Part shown: piece after piece, positions 18,267 to 28,720 of the stretch | Layout: each line of letters opens with the position of its first letter | Numbering within the stretch: the stretch's first letter is position 1 | DNA from: Porphyrobacter sp. | GTDB lineage: Bacteria; Pseudomonadota; Alphaproteobacteria; Sphingomonadales; Sphingomonadaceae | Reading direction: 5' to 3' | Assembly: GCA_027533455.1 (NCBI GenBank) | Contig: JAPZUC010000002.1 | Coordinates: forward strand, 558,001-622,000 | Length of the DNA stretch: 64,000 nt | Notes under the pieces: model-generated | The model's database searches: none | Told to the model about the DNA's origin: nothing | The model's input: only the letters and a program-made list of their open reading frames with translations | Position numbers and translations under genes: made by a program

Positions 18267-19652
18267 CTAGGCGGCAACCGCCTCGCGGCTTTCGGCGATC
18301 CAGCGCGCCAGATCTTCCTTCGCGCGCGAGGTATAGGCCTCCTTGCGCACCTTCTTGCCAACCTCGTGGAGCGGCGGGAACAGGCCGAAATTGACGTTCA
18401 TGGGCTGGAAGGTCTCGGCTTCGGCATCACCGGTGATGTGGCTTAGCAGCGCTCCTAAAGCGGTGGTCGCTGGTAGCGGCGTCCAGGCCCGCCCCGCGAA
18501 TTCGGCTGCGACCATCATCCCTGCGACAAGACCGATCGCGGCGCTCTCGACATAGCCCTCGCAACCCGTGACCTGCCCCGCAAAGCGGATATGGGGCGCG
18601 GCCTTGAGGCGCAGTTGGCGATCAAGCACTTCGGGCGAATTAAGGAAGGTGTTGCGGTGCAGCCCGCCCAGTCGCGCGAACTCGGCATTCTCCAGGCCGG
18701 GGATGGTGCGGAAAAGCTCGATCTGCGCGGCATATTTGAGCTTGGTCTGGAAGCCGACCATATTCCACAGCGTGCCAAGCTTGTTGTCCTGCCGCAGCTG
18801 CACCACCGCATAGGGCCAGCGCCCCTGCGGGAACTCGAGCGAGGTATCGAACGGGTTGTCGAGCCCCACGCCCTTCATCGGACCATAGCGCAGCGTCTCC
18901 ACCCCGCGTTCGGCCATCACCTCGATCGGCATGCAGCCGTCGAAATAGGGCGTGTCCTTTTCCCACTGCTTGAACTCGGTCTTCTCGCCTTCCATCAACC
19001 CCTTGTGGAACGCGAGGTATTGCTCCTGCGTCATCGGGCAGTTGATGTAATCGCCGCCTTCGTTCGAAGCCTCGGTCCGCTTGTTCCAGCGCGACTGGAT
19101 CCAGCACTTCGACATGTCGATCGAATCGTGATGGATGATCGGAGCGATGGCATCAAAAAAGGCGAGCCGCTCTGCCCCGGTGGCGCGCACGATGCTGCCC
19201 GCCAGCGCCTCGACCGTCAGTGGTCCGGTGGCGACGATGGTGAGGCCTGCCTCGGGCAGTGTGTCCACCCGCTCGCGCACGATGGTGACGTTGGGGTGCT
19301 GGCTCAATGCCTTCTCCACCTCTGCCGAGAATACATCGCGGTCGACTGCCATTGCGCTTCCCGCAGGCACCCGCGCCGCGTGTCCGGCGCGCATCACGAG
19401 GCTGTCCAATGCGCGCATCTCGTGATGCAGCAGGCCGACGGCGTTCTTGGTGTCATCGTCCGAGCGGAACGAGTTGGAGCAGACCAGCTCGGCAAGGCCA
19501 TCGGTCTGGTGCGCCGGGGTCGTCTCCCCGGAACCGCGCATTTCCGACAGGCGCACGCGCACCCCGCGCCGCGCTAGCTGCCATGCCGCCTCACTCCCTG
19601 CGAGGCCGCCGCCGATTATGTGCACATCGTGGGTAGTCTCGTGTCCGGTCAT
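18267..19652 (-). CDS. trmFO: Methylenetetrahydrofolate-tRNA-(uracil-5-)-methyltransferase
   Basis: TrmFO makes 5-methyluridine at position 54 of the tRNA T-loop using methylene-THF and FAD. The 461-residue protein has the FAD-binding dinucleotide fold at the N-terminus ([21 protein letters not shown]) and the family blocks [42 protein letters not shown], and [13 protein letters not shown]. The two redox cysteines (CSNS and GCEGY regions) are present. It is divergent from yhhN. Confidence 0.97.
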   Translation of the reverse strand: MTGHETTHDVHIIGGGLAGSEAAWQLARRGVRVRLSEMRGSGETTPAHQTDGLAELVCSNSFRSDDDTKNAVGLLHHEMRALDSLVMRAGHAARVPAGSAMAVDRDVFSAEVEKALSQHPNVTIVRERVDTLPEAGLTIVATGPLTVEALAGSIVRATGAERLAFFDAIAPIIHHDSIDMSKCWIQSRWNKRTEASNEGGDYINCPMTQEQYLAFHKGLMEGEKTEFKQWEKDTPYFDGCMPIEVMAERGVETLRYGPMKGVGLDNPFDTSLEFPQGRWPYAVVQLRQDNKLGTLWNMVGFQTKLKYAAQIELFRTIPGLENAEFARLGGLHRNTFLNSPEVLDRQLRLKAAPHIRFAGQVTGCEGYVESAAIGLVAGMMVAAEFAGRAWTPLPATTALGALLSHITGDAEAETFQPMNVNFGLFPPLHEVGKKVRKEAYTSRAKEDLARWIAESREAVAA

Positions 19653-19720
19653 GGCGGAGCAGGTAATTGCGTGTTAGCCCCGCGGCAAGCCCCAAGGGGT
19701 TTCGGGCGGGACAAGGACCG

Positions 19721-20386
19721 ATGGCGAAGAGCGCATTAATCGAACAGAGACCGTGGCTGCTGGCGAGCATCGCTGCCGCAACCGCGTTCTATTTCATTAG
19801 CGACAATCCGGTGTTCGAAGGCACTTGGGGCCTGCTGGCGAAGGGTGCGAGCGTGGGCCTGCTGGCGCTCTTTGCGGCCTTGCGCATTCCGCAGGGCAAG
19901 CACCGCGCTGACGGTTTCTTGTTGGTGGGCGCGCTCGTGTTTGCGGCCTGCGGCGATGTGGCGATCGAGCTTGATTTCCTCACTGGCGGTACGTTCTTTG
20001 CCGCGGCGCACGTGGTTGCGGTGGTGTTGTACCTGAGGAACAGGCATCAGCGCCCTTCGCCGATACAGAAGCTGACGGGCGCCGCATTGCTTCTGGTTAC
20101 ACCGCTAGTGAGTTATCTGCTGAGCGGGCAGGGGCAGATCGCGGTCTATTCCGCTTCCCTGGGCGCCATGGCCGCGGCTGCATGGATGAGCCACTATCCG
20201 CGCTACCGCGTCGGCACCGGCGCGGTGCTGTTCGTGCTGAGCGACTGGCTGATCTTCGCGCGCATGGGACCTATTGATCTGGAACCGGCGAACACGATCC
20301 TGATCTGGCCGCTGTATTATGCGGCGCAGATCATGATCGCGACCGGCATCACGCAATGCCTGCGCGGCGAACAGCCCGTCAGGTAA
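19721..20386 (+). CDS. YhhN/TMEM86-family lysoplasmalogenase-like membrane protein
   Basis: A 221-residue integral membrane protein with about eight hydrophobic segments. The family's conserved acidic residues are visible in FAACGDVAIELD and VLFVLSDWLIF. Eukaryotic TMEM86 relatives hydrolyse the vinyl-ether bond of lysoplasmalogens; the bacterial role is unclear. The ATG at 19721 is preferred to an upstream in-frame start. Its stop lies inside a perfect 13-bp inverted repeat and overlaps the convergent gyrA gene by 8 bp. Confidence 0.85.
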   Translation: MAKSALIEQRPWLLASIAAATAFYFISDNPVFEGTWGLLAKGASVGLLALFAALRIPQGKHRADGFLLVGALVFAACGDVAIELDFLTGGTFFAAAHVVAVVLYLRNRHQRPSPIQKLTGAALLLVTPLVSYLLSGQGQIAVYSASLGAMAAAAWMSHYPRYRVGTGAVLFVLSDWLIFARMGPIDLEPANTILIWPLYYAAQIMIATGITQCLRGEQPVR

Positions 20387-20398
20387 CGGGCTGTTCGC
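20367..20398. terminator. Bidirectional hairpin over the yhhN and gyrA stop codons
   Basis: A perfect 13-bp inverted repeat, GCGAACAGCCCGT (20367-20379) and its complement (20386-20398), with a 6-nt loop. Both convergent genes end within it: the yhhN stop is 20384-20386 and the gyrA stop is 20381-20379 on the other strand. There is no T-run. It probably ends or stabilises both transcripts. Confidence 0.65.
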
Positions 20399-23234
20399 TG
20401 TCGCCGCCGATTTCCGCGGCGATCGCTTCCTCGGCTGCATTTTCCGGATCAGTCGTATCGTCGATCAGCGCCGCGCCGACGATGTGTTCGCCCTTGGCAA
20501 CGTCGAAGATGCGGATGCCCGAAGAGCCGCGACCCGAGATCGAGAAGCCCTTGAGGTTCTCGAATCCGCCTTCGACCAGATGGCGCAGATCGATGCCGAC
20601 GCGGATCAGTTTGGCCTGATCGGTCACCAGCATCAGTTGCGAACCGTGCTTCACAGGGAAGCTTGCCACCACCGGACCGTTTCGTTCCGGATTGCTGTCG
20701 GGCGTGCCGATATTGGTGATCCCCTGACCACCGCGCGCGGTGGTCCGGTATTCATAGGCCGACGAAATCTTGCCGTAGCCATTGGCGGTGATGGTAAGGA
20801 TGAACTCCTCGCTCTCGGCCATCGCCTCGACCTGTTCGGCAGGTAGAGTGGAGACAGCGTCGTTGTTCTTCCATGCCGCCGCGCGCAGATACGCCTCGCG
20901 CGTTTCCATGTCGGCGGTGAGCGGATCGAGCACCGCCATGCTGACGACTTTGCCGCCCTTCTTGAGGCTCATGCCGCGCACCCCGATGCCGGTGCGGCTC
21001 TTGGTCTCACGTGCATCGGTGGCGGCAAAGCGGATCGCCTTGCCCGAATCGCTGGCGAGGAAGATTTGCTGTTCCTCGGTGAGCAGCTGCACGCCGATCA
21101 ACCGGTCGCCAGAACCCTCGACGAAGCCCATCGCATATTTCCCCGCAGTCGGGATGTTGGCGAAGGCGTCCATCGAGTTGCGCCGCACCATGCCCTGTTC
21201 GGTGGCGAAGACGATGTTGAGGCTGGCCCAGCTCGCTTCGTCCTCGGGAAGCGGTAGCACGTTGGTGACGCGCTCCTCGTCGCCGAGAGGCAGCAGGTTG
21301 ACCATCGGACGGCCCTTGGTCTGCGGGCCGCCTTCGGGGAGCTTCCACACCTTCATGCGGTAGACGCGCCCGGTGTTGGTAAAGAACAGCACCGGGTTGT
21401 GGGTCGAGGTCACGAACAGCTCGACGACCGCATCCTCGTCCTTTGTAGCCATGCCGCTGCGACCCTTGCCGCCGCGGGCCTGAGCCCGAAACGTCGCCAG
21501 TGGTGTGCGCTTGATGTAGCCGCCGTGGGTGACGGTCACGACCATCTCTTCGCGTTCGATCAGGTCTTCATCTTCCAGACCGTCCCACGCGGGCGCGATT
21601 TCGGAGAGGCGAGGGGTGGCGTAGGTGGCGCGGATTTCCTCGAGCTCGCCGCGCATCACGGCATAGAGCTTTACGCGGTCTGCCAGGATTGAGAGATATT
21701 CCTCGATCGAAAGCGACAGTTCCTTCAGTTCTTCCCCGATTTCGTCGCGGCCCAGTGCGGTCAGGCGATGGAGGCGAAGTTCGAGGATCGCCTTTACCTG
21801 CCGCTCGGAAAGGCGGTACGTTCCCCCGCTCTCGTCCGCGCTCGGTTCGATCGCTTCGACGATGCGGATATATTGCGCGATGTCGCCAATCGGCCATTCC
21901 TTGACCAGCAGCCGGGCGCGCGCCTCGGCCGGATTGGGGGCGGTGCGGATCATCGCCACGACCTCGTCGAGGTTCGACACCGCGACCACCAAACCGAGCA
22001 AGATGTGCGCCCGCTCGCGCGCCTTGGCGAGTTCGAACTTGGTGCGGCGGGTGATCACCTCCTCGCGGAAGGTGATGAAGGCCTGAATGAAGTCGCGCAG
22101 GCGCAGGGTTTCCGGGCGGCCGCCGCGGATTGCCAGCATGTTCGCCGGGAACGATGATTGCGCCGGCGTGTGCCGCCAGATCTGGTTGAGCACCACTTCA
22201 GGCGTGGCATCGCGCTTGAGATCGATCACCACCCTCACGCCTTCGCGCGAGGATTCGTCGCGGATGTCGGAAATCCCCTCGATCCGCTTTTCCTTGGCAG
22301 CCTCGGCGATCTTTTCCACGAGGTTGGATTTGCCGACCTGATAGGGAATCGAGGTGAAGACGATGCTCTCGCGGCCTTCGCTCTTGGCGCCGCGGGTGCT
22401 CTCGATCTCGTGACGGCAGCGCATCAGGATCGAGCCGCGTCCGGTGGTATAGGCCTGCCGCGCACCGTGGGTGCCGAGGATCAGCGGTGCGGTCGGGAAA
22501 TCGGGGCCGGGGATGTACTGGATCAGCTCTTCCGAGGTGATCGCAGGGTTGTCCATATAGGCAAAGCAGGCGTCGATCACTTCGCCAAGATTGTGCGGCG
22601 GCACGTTGGTCGCCATGCCGACCGCGATCCCGCCCGCACCGTTGACGAGAAGGTTGGGGAAACGCGCCGGCAGCACCGTCGGCTCCTTACGGCTGCCGTC
22701 ATAGTTTTCGGTGAAGTCGACCGTGTCCTTGTCGAGATCGTCGAGCAGCGAGTTCGCCACGCGCGCCAGACGCGCTTCGGTGTACCGCATCGAGGCCGGC
22801 GGATCGGGGTCCATCGAGCCGAAGTTGCCCTGACCATCGATCAGCGGCACGCGCATCGACCAAGGCTGAGTCATGCGCGCCAAGGCGTCATAGATCGCGC
22901 TATCGCCGTGCGGGTGGTAGTTACCCATCACGTCGCCAACGATCTTGGCGCTCTTGCGATAGGGCCGTCCGGCGACAAAGCCGCCTTCCTGGCTGGCGAA
23001 CAGGATGCGGCGGTGCACCGGCTTCAACCCGTCGCGTACGTCCGGCAGCGCGCGGCTGACGATGACGCTCATCGCGTAGTCGAGATAGCTCGACTTCATC
23101 TCGTCGACGATGTCGATCCGTTCGAAGCCGCCCATCGGGCTTGCGGCGGGAGGATCGATGATGTCGCTGTCGTCGCTCAAGGTTTGGGCCGTTTCTGTTT
23201 GTGTTTGTGTGCCGAGTGCGGCGGGCCGGGCCAT
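20379..23234 (-). CDS. gyrA: DNA gyrase subunit A
   Basis: GyrA cuts and rejoins DNA for ATP-driven negative supercoiling. The 951-residue protein has the breakage-reunion domain ([21 protein letters not shown], catalytic Tyr in MRYTEARL) and a six-bladed C-terminal wrapping domain with the GyrA-box-like QARGGKG. The quinolone-determining region reads [15 protein letters not shown], retaining the Ser and Asp equivalent to E. coli 83 and 87, so no common resistance change is seen. The tail ends [17 protein letters not shown]. It overlaps the convergent yhhN gene by 8 bp. Confidence 0.98.
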   Translation of the reverse strand: MARPAALGTQTQTETAQTLSDDSDIIDPPAASPMGGFERIDIVDEMKSSYLDYAMSVIVSRALPDVRDGLKPVHRRILFASQEGGFVAGRPYRKSAKIVGDVMGNYHPHGDSAIYDALARMTQPWSMRVPLIDGQGNFGSMDPDPPASMRYTEARLARVANSLLDDLDKDTVDFTENYDGSRKEPTVLPARFPNLLVNGAGGIAVGMATNVPPHNLGEVIDACFAYMDNPAITSEELIQYIPGPDFPTAPLILGTHGARQAYTTGRGSILMRCRHEIESTRGAKSEGRESIVFTSIPYQVGKSNLVEKIAEAAKEKRIEGISDIRDESSREGVRVVIDLKRDATPEVVLNQIWRHTPAQSSFPANMLAIRGGRPETLRLRDFIQAFITFREEVITRRTKFELAKARERAHILLGLVVAVSNLDEVVAMIRTAPNPAEARARLLVKEWPIGDIAQYIRIVEAIEPSADESGGTYRLSERQVKAILELRLHRLTALGRDEIGEELKELSLSIEEYLSILADRVKLYAVMRGELEEIRATYATPRLSEIAPAWDGLEDEDLIEREEMVVTVTHGGYIKRTPLATFRAQARGGKGRSGMATKDEDAVVELFVTSTHNPVLFFTNTGRVYRMKVWKLPEGGPQTKGRPMVNLLPLGDEERVTNVLPLPEDEASWASLNIVFATEQGMVRRNSMDAFANIPTAGKYAMGFVEGSGDRLIGVQLLTEEQQIFLASDSGKAIRFAATDARETKSRTGIGVRGMSLKKGGKVVSMAVLDPLTADMETREAYLRAAAWKNNDAVSTLPAEQVEAMAESEEFILTITANGYGKISSAYEYRTTARGGQGITNIGTPDSNPERNGPVVASFPVKHGSQLMLVTDQAKLIRVGIDLRHLVEGGFENLKGFSISGRGSSGIRIFDVAKGEHIVGAALIDDTTDPENAAEEAIAAEIGGDSEQPVT

Positions 23235-23504
23235 ATCAGAGCCGGCATGTCCCTTCCATCTAGGCGCATGACGGGGCTTTCGCCACCTTGAAGGGCGAAC
23301 ACAGCGCGAACGTCACGCTTTTTTCCACACTTGGAAGCCACGCGGCTGCGTGAACGGATGAAAGGCATTCAAAGCCCGTTCAGCACGACACGCCTAGCGG
23401 GCAATTGCAAATCCCGCGCGAGCCGTTCAAAGGCGGGTGCGGATTTTGGGCAGCGGGTGTGCCGGCTATGGCGCACGCAGGCTGTGCTACTTGTGGAGGA
23501 TGCA

Positions 23505-24863
23505 GTGACCAATATTTCTTCGCCCCGCCGTCAAACCGGCCTTGCTCGCCAGCTTGCGCTCGCTGTGGCGCTCGCCGCAGGCACCGCGGTTCTTGCGGTA
23601 CCCGGTTTCACAGGTGCGGCCTACGCGCAGAAGAAAAAGAAGGGCGATGACAAGGGCGAGGCAAAGCCCGCCTACACCGAAGCCTTCGTGAAGGCCTATC
23701 AGCCCGCCGACGCTGCCCTTAAGGCGCCCGGCGCAGATGTTGCCGCGCTCAAGCCGCAGCTTCTCGCGCTTGTGCCGCTCGCCTTGACGCCTGACGACAA
23801 GCAGGCGCTGGGCGGTCTGCTGTTCAACGCCGGCATCACCGGCAAGGACTATCCGCTCCAGCTACAGGGCGCCGAGATGATGCTTGGCAGCGGCAAGGCA
23901 AAGCCCGAAGACACGGCCCGCTTCAGCGTGGTCGCCTTCCAGCTCGCAAACGAATTGCGCGATTACGAAAAGGCTCGGACCTATCTCCAGAAGGCGATCG
24001 ACCTGAACTACAGCACGCCCACCACCACGGTGGCTGACCTGCAGCTCAATCTTGCCGAGATCTACTTTACCGAAGGTCGCTATCCCGAGGGCCTGAAGTA
24101 CCTCGACGACCTTATCGCGGCGCGCAAGGCGCAGGGCCAGCAGGTCGATGCGAAGTGGTACCGCCGCGGCATCTCGGTCGCATACACCAACGAGGTTGTG
24201 CCGCAGGTCTATGATTTCGTGAAGAACTGGGTCGCCGATTATCCAACGACCGACAACTGGCGCGATGCAATCAACCTGACCCGCAACCTCAACGATTACG
24301 ACGGCGCCGTACTGCTCGACCTGATGCGCCTCGGCAAGAAGGTCGGGACGCTGAAGGACAAGAACGACTACGTCTTCTACATTGAAGCCGCTGACCCGCG
24401 TCGTCTCCCTTCGGAAGTGAAGGCCGTGATCGACGAAGCCAACGCCAAGGGCACGATCCCCAAGGGCAGCGACAGCTGGGTGGACGAGCAGTCCAAGGTG
24501 GTCAACGCGTTTGTGACGCAGGATAGGGCGGCGCTGCCGACGCTTGAGCGTGACGCCAATGCCCCGGCAGCCAAGCTGCGTACGATCATCGCGGCGGGAG
24601 ACACCTTCCTCAGCTACGGCGAATACGCCAAGGCTGCCGCCTTCTACGAGCGCAGCCTTGCGCTCCCGGATGTTGACCGCAACCTGTCGCTGACCCGTCT
24701 CGGCATCGCCCAGATCGGTGCCGGCAATACGGATGCGGCGCGCGCGACGCTGGCCAAGGTCGAGGGCGTGCGCGCTCCGGTCGCAATGCTGTGGAGCGCA
24801 TATGCCGAACAGCAGGCAGCAGCAGCACCGGCTGCTCCGGTAGCGGCTGCCACCGGAAGCTGA
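23505..24863 (+). CDS. Secreted tetratricopeptide-repeat protein
   Basis: A 452-residue exported protein. From a GTG at 23505 (preceded by TGGAGGA) it has a signal peptide of about 42 residues with a likely AYA|Q cleavage, then a lysine-rich patch (KKKKGDDKGE) and a helical-repeat body. TPR-like pairs are visible around RFSVVAFQLANELRDYEKARTYLQKAI, LNLAEIYFTEGRYPEGLKYLDDLI and AGDTFLSYGEYAKAAAFYERSL. It would act as a periplasmic scaffold; the partner is unknown. An in-frame 58-residue upstream extension lacks signal character. It is followed by a strong terminator. Confidence 0.85.
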   Translation: MTNISSPRRQTGLARQLALAVALAAGTAVLAVPGFTGAAYAQKKKKGDDKGEAKPAYTEAFVKAYQPADAALKAPGADVAALKPQLLALVPLALTPDDKQALGGLLFNAGITGKDYPLQLQGAEMMLGSGKAKPEDTARFSVVAFQLANELRDYEKARTYLQKAIDLNYSTPTTTVADLQLNLAEIYFTEGRYPEGLKYLDDLIAARKAQGQQVDAKWYRRGISVAYTNEVVPQVYDFVKNWVADYPTTDNWRDAINLTRNLNDYDGAVLLDLMRLGKKVGTLKDKNDYVFYIEAADPRRLPSEVKAVIDEANAKGTIPKGSDSWVDEQSKVVNAFVTQDRAALPTLERDANAPAAKLRTIIAAGDTFLSYGEYAKAAAFYERSLALPDVDRNLSLTRLGIAQIGAGNTDAARATLAKVEGVRAPVAMLWSAYAEQQAAAAPAAPVAAATGS

Positions 24864-24887
24864 TCGCTTCAACAGCGCAAAACCCAA

Positions 24888-24926
24888 AGGGCGCCGGGCG
24901 GGCTGACCGCACCGGCGCTCTTTTTT
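24888..24926 (+). terminator. Intrinsic terminator after the TPR gene
   Basis: GGGCGCCGG and CCGGCGCTC form a 9-bp stem (one G-T pair) around a 14-nt loop, followed by TTTTTT at 24921-24926. It lies 25 bp after the TPR gene stop and ends that transcript before lipA. Confidence 0.85.
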
Positions 24927-24989
24927 GTCAGGGACGCGGCGCAAATTGCAAGCGGACCCGCGCTTGCGGCAGCGGCGATGCGCGCCTAA

Positions 24990-25964
24990 ATGGCCCCCAT
25001 GAACGATCTCGCCAGCACGCCGCAGTCGCCGGTCCCCGAAGACCGTCCCGCACGCCAGCGCAAGCCCGACTGGATCCGCGTCCGCGCGCCGGTGAGCGAA
25101 GGCTACAACGAAACGCGCCGGCTGATGCGCGAGCTCAATCTCCACACCGTGTGCGAGGAAGCCGCCTGCCCGAATATCGGCGAGTGCTGGACCAAGAAGC
25201 ACGCCACGGTGATGATCCTCGGGGATGTCTGCACGCGGGCCTGCGCCTTCTGCAACGTCAAGACCGGGATGCCCAAGGCGGTCGACCCGTTCGAGCCCGA
25301 GAACACCGCGATTGCCGCGGCCAAGATGGGGCTTGAGCATATCGTCATCACCAGCGTCGACCGCGATGATCTGTCCGACGGCGGTGCCTCGCAGTTCGTC
25401 AAAGTGATAGAGGCGCTTCGCCGCAACACGCCGAACACCACGATCGAGATCCTCACCCCTGACTTCCGTGGCAAGATGCGCCGCGCAGTCGAGATGATCT
25501 GCGAAGCGGGGCCGGACGTTTACAACCACAACCTCGAAACCGTGCCGCGGCTGTATCCCACGATCCGTCCGGGCGCGCGCTACTACGCCTCGCTCAGGCT
25601 GCTGGAGGAGGTGAAGGCGCATAATCCGCTGATCTTCACCAAGTCGGGCATCATGCTCGGCCTTGGCGAACAGCGTCTGGAAGTCCACCAGGTGATGGAC
25701 GACATGCGCTCGGCCGAAGTCGATTTTATTACGATGGGGCAGTACCTCCAGCCAACGCCCAGGCACGCTACGGTCGAAGAGTTCGTGATGCCCAAGGCCT
25801 TTGCCGCTTATGGCGCTATCGCGCGGGCCAAAGGCTTCCTGCAGGTTGCTTCGACTCCGCTGACCCGTTCGAGCTATCACGCCGGCGATGACTTCGCGAA
25901 GATGCGCGCAGCCCGCGAAGAGAAGCTCGCCAGAGAAATCGGGCGCGCCGGAGCCAAGGTTTAG
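24990..25964 (+). CDS. lipA: Lipoyl synthase
   Basis: Radical-SAM enzyme that inserts two sulfurs into octanoylated lipoyl domains, here those of PdhB, PdhC and other 2-oxoacid dehydrogenases. The 324-residue protein has the auxiliary cluster motif [13 protein letters not shown], the radical-[16 protein letters not shown], and the family blocks [34 protein letters not shown] and [11 protein letters not shown]. Two ATGs three codons apart (24990, 24999) could start it. The ratA-like gene follows 5 bp downstream. Confidence 0.98.
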   Translation: MAPMNDLASTPQSPVPEDRPARQRKPDWIRVRAPVSEGYNETRRLMRELNLHTVCEEAACPNIGECWTKKHATVMILGDVCTRACAFCNVKTGMPKAVDPFEPENTAIAAAKMGLEHIVITSVDRDDLSDGGASQFVKVIEALRRNTPNTTIEILTPDFRGKMRRAVEMICEAGPDVYNHNLETVPRLYPTIRPGARYYASLRLLEEVKAHNPLIFTKSGIMLGLGEQRLEVHQVMDDMRSAEVDFITMGQYLQPTPRHATVEEFVMPKAFAAYGAIARAKGFLQVASTPLTRSSYHAGDDFAKMRAAREEKLAREIGRAGAKV

Positions 25965-25969
25965 CCCTA

Positions 25970-26431
25970 GTGCCCGGCATTCGTGAAACCCGCCGCCTGC
26001 CCTACAGCGCCGAGCAGATGTTCGATCTGGTCGCGGACGTGGCCCGCTACGGCGAGTTCTTGCCGTGGGTGATCGCCACTCGCGTGCGTTCGAACAGCGA
26101 GACCGAGATGGTCGCAGACATCGTCGTGGGCTTCAAGGCGATCCGTGAGAGCTTCACCTCGCGCGTCGCCAAGGACCGCCCGCGCGAGATCGCGGTGCAT
26201 TATGTCGACGGGCCATTGTCCGACCTCGACAATGTCTGGACTTTCCGCGCGGTGAACGATCACACTTGCGAGATCGACTTCCTCGTCGATTTCACCTTCA
26301 AGAACCGCCTGTTCGAAAAAATTGCGGGGCAGTATTTCGACAAGGCCTTCCGCAAGATGGTCGAAGCCTTCGAGAACCGCGCGGCGCAGCTTTACGGCAG
26401 CAGCAATTCGAGTGCACAGAGCGTCGCCTGA
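25970..26431 (+). CDS. RatA/Coq10-type START-domain protein
   Basis: A 153-residue lipid-binding fold of the polyketide-cyclase/dehydrase family. The N-terminal RETRRLPYSAEQMFDLVADVARYGEFLPW and the FKNRLFEKIAGQYFDKAFRKMVEAFENRA C-terminal helix match the Coq10/RatA branch. Coq10 chaperones ubiquinone for respiration, whereas E. coli RatA was described as a ribosome-binding toxin; the Coq10 role is more likely here. It starts with GTG at 25970, 5 bp after lipA. Its last 40 bp overlap the 3' end of the convergent cinA gene. Confidence 0.92.
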   Translation: MPGIRETRRLPYSAEQMFDLVADVARYGEFLPWVIATRVRSNSETEMVADIVVGFKAIRESFTSRVAKDRPREIAVHYVDGPLSDLDNVWTFRAVNDHTCEIDFLVDFTFKNRLFEKIAGQYFDKAFRKMVEAFENRAAQLYGSSNSSAQSVA

Positions 26432-26901
26432 CGCCGAATTTCAGCGCGCCCGCCCGGGCCTTCTCCGCCTTCGAAGAACTTGAGTTCACCCTCGGGGTCA
26501 CCCACCGCATTGCGGACCAGCCGCGCGAATACGACTGTGCCGACGGGCTTGTTGATGGTCCCGCCGCCCGGCCCGGCAACTCCGCTGATCGCCACGGCCA
26601 CATCTGCGTGACTCCGCTCGAGCGCGCCCTTGGCCATCGACCACGCACAGGCAATCGAAACCGCACCGAAGGCCTCGATGATCTCGAGGGGGACCCCCAG
26701 CATTTCCATCTTCGCCTCGTTTGAATAGGTCACATAGCCGCGCTCCAGCACAGCCGAAGATCCTGCGATTTCGGTGATCGCGGCGGCCACGAGCCCGCCG
26801 GTGCAGCTTTCGGCGGTCGCAACCTTGCGGCCCAGAGCGGCGTTCTCGGCAACGACGCGGGCGGCAAGCGCGGCAATATCGTCGGGCAGTAACGAGTGCA
26901 T
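26392..26901 (-). CDS. pncC: CinA C-terminal domain / nicotinamide-nucleotide amidase
   Basis: A 169-residue stand-alone CinA C-terminal domain. Family members deamidate NMN to recycle NAD, or are annotated as competence-damage-inducible. Diagnostic stretches are ATAESCTGGLVAAAIT (nucleophilic Ser region), GYVTYSNEAKMEMLGV and VAISGVAGPGGGTINKPVGTV. It lacks the N-terminal molybdopterin-like CinA domain. The ATG at 26901 is 2 bp from the stop of the upstream hypothetical gene, so both belong to the ispDF operon. A 14-residue upstream extension is possible. Confidence 0.93.
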   Translation of the reverse strand: MHSLLPDDIAALAARVVAENAALGRKVATAESCTGGLVAAAITEIAGSSAVLERGYVTYSNEAKMEMLGVPLEIIEAFGAVSIACAWSMAKGALERSHADVAVAISGVAGPGGGTINKPVGTVVFARLVRNAVGDPEGELKFFEGGEGPGGRAEIRRQATLCALELLLP

Positions 26902-26903
26902 GA

Positions 26904-27470
26904 TTACTGCCCTGATCGCCTGCCGGTCGCAGGCGTGCGGCACAGTTTGGGGTTTTTCATGTCGGACAACTCGATGATGAATGCGATTAATCCGTCGACA
27001 TTCTCGGTGGGCAGCGGGCTCATCAATTCCAGACCGCGCTCGATCTTGGTGCAGCTGTCACCCTTGATCTCGTCCGCGATCATTTGACCGACGAAAGCAT
27101 CCACGAAAGGCCGCAGCGCTTCTTCGGGCATGGACGAAAGCATCGCCTGCATGTCCACATTATCGCCCGAAGCGGCGCTCTCCTGGTTCATGTAGGTCTT
27201 GAGGAAGCGGAAAGCGCCCGGCCATGCCTTGTCCTGACCCGTGCGGAACGTGGCAATATAGGCGTCGCCTTGCCGCTTGATGAAGCCGTCGCGCGCGAGG
27301 CGGTTGGCGCAAGCGGTGCGGGTTGCATCGAATGCGATCGGCATGGCGTAGACAACCGCGTCCGACAGGTCTGCGGCGCTGACGCATGCGGCCTGCTGCG
27401 CCTGCGCGGCCTGAGCCGAGGCGAGCGCGGCGAGCGCGATGGCAGGGGCGGTCATGCGGCGAATGGTCAT
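26904..27470 (-). CDS. Secreted hypothetical protein
   Basis: A 188-residue exported protein of unknown function. It has a clear signal peptide (about residues 1-25, AQAAQA|QQ). The mature part is helical with four cysteines in pairs near each end (AACVSAADL, RTACANRL, GDSCTKIER, PKLCRTPA) that could form disulfides. I do not recognise a domain. It sits 12 bp after ispDF and 2 bp before cinA on the minus strand, so it is probably cotranscribed with both. Confidence 0.8.
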   Translation of the reverse strand: MTIRRMTAPAIALAALASAQAAQAQQAACVSAADLSDAVVYAMPIAFDATRTACANRLARDGFIKRQGDAYIATFRTGQDKAWPGAFRFLKTYMNQESAASGDNVDMQAMLSSMPEEALRPFVDAFVGQMIADEIKGDSCTKIERGLELMSPLPTENVDGLIAFIIELSDMKNPKLCRTPATGRRSGQ

Positions 27471-27482
27471 GTCGGGGGCTTC

Positions 27483-28640
27483 TTAAGCGGTGCGGGTGAC
27501 GAGGACGACGGCCTGCGCAGCGATGCCTTCGCCGCGGCCGGTGAAGCCGAGCTTCTCGGTGGTGGTGGCCTTGATGCTCACCGCTCCTTCATCGAGCGCC
27601 ATCAGCCGCGCCACTTCGGCCCGCATGGCGGGTCTGTGCGGGCCGATCTTCGGAGCCTCGCAAATCAGGGTGAGGTCGACATTGGCGATGGCGTAGCCGG
27701 CCGCGCGGGCGAGGCCGACGGCGTGTTCAAGAAATTGTCCCGAGCGCGCGCCGCGCCATTGCGGATCGCTTGGCGGGAAGTGCGTCCCGATATCGCCTTC
27801 GCCGACCGCGCCCAGCACCGCATCGGTGATCGCGTGGAGAGCAACGTCGGCATCGGAATGCCCGACAAGGCCCATGTTATGCGGGATCAGCACGCCGCCG
27901 AGCCACAGTTCTTCACCCGCTTCAAGCCGGTGGACATCGTAACCCTGTCCGATGCGGAACTCGGGGAGGGTGCTGCTGTCCATGAAATCCTCGGCAAAGG
28001 TGATCTTTTTCAAACGTTCGTCGCCATCTACCAGTGCGACTGAACGATTGCTGTCCATCAATACCTGCGCATCGTCGCCAGCGTTGGTCGCGCCGGTCCA
28101 GGCGCGATGGGCGGCGAGGATATCGATAAAGCGGAAGGCTTGCGGGGTCTGGACACGGCGCAGGACTTCGCGCTCCGCCTTGCCGGCCATCACACCGTCG
28201 CAGGCGAACGCGAGGCTGTCGACCACGGGGAGGACAGGTATGGCGCCGGGATGGTGCTCAAGTGCCGCCAGCAGCCCGTCAAGCACCGCGCGGGGAAGGT
28301 CGGGGCGTGCAGCATCATGGATCAGGACATGCGCGGGCGCAGACTCGTCGAGCGCTTCCAAACCAGCGCGGACGGAATTCTGTCGGGTCGCTCCGCCTAC
28401 CACGAACTGTAGCTCTGCAAGTCCCCTAAGCGCCGCCTGTGCATGGTCTCGCGCATCCGGTGCGACCACTACCACCAGCGGACTGGCTCCGGCTTCCAGC
28501 AGGGCTTCGACAGAGTGCCGGATCAACGGCTTCCCGCGCCAATCACGGAACTGCTTGGGGGTATCGCCGCCCACCCGCAGGCCTTTGCCTGCTGCGACCA
28601 CGATTGCCGCGAAAGGTGGTAGGGGTGAGGGGGTTGCCAT
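27483..28640 (-). CDS. ispDF: Bifunctional IspD/IspF of the MEP isoprenoid pathway
   Basis: A 385-residue fusion that performs two non-consecutive MEP pathway steps. Residues 1 to ~228 are IspD (CTP:MEP cytidylyltransferase), with [30 protein letters not shown] and [10 protein letters not shown]. Residues ~230-385 are IspF (MEcPP synthase), with the metal-binding [26 protein letters not shown], and STTEK-like [15 protein letters not shown]. The fused form is usual in alphaproteobacteria. It heads a minus-strand operon with the secreted hypothetical and cinA genes and is divergent from dusB. Confidence 0.98.
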   Translation of the reverse strand: MATPSPLPPFAAIVVAAGKGLRVGGDTPKQFRDWRGKPLIRHSVEALLEAGASPLVVVVAPDARDHAQAALRGLAELQFVVGGATRQNSVRAGLEALDESAPAHVLIHDAARPDLPRAVLDGLLAALEHHPGAIPVLPVVDSLAFACDGVMAGKAEREVLRRVQTPQAFRFIDILAAHRAWTGATNAGDDAQVLMDSNRSVALVDGDERLKKITFAEDFMDSSTLPEFRIGQGYDVHRLEAGEELWLGGVLIPHNMGLVGHSDADVALHAITDAVLGAVGEGDIGTHFPPSDPQWRGARSGQFLEHAVGLARAAGYAIANVDLTLICEAPKIGPHRPAMRAEVARLMALDEGAVSIKATTTEKLGFTGRGEGIAAQAVVLVTRTA

Positions 28641-28720
28641 CGGGCCGTTCGCTTAAGGTCTGGACGCGCTTTGGGCAATCCACTAAGCGCATGCCCAAAT
28701 TTTAGGCAAACCCTCCCGCT

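Noticed and set aside
23862-25880. Minus-strand open frame of 672 codons
   Set aside because: It spans antisense to the TPR gene, a terminator and lipA, with no protein-like features.
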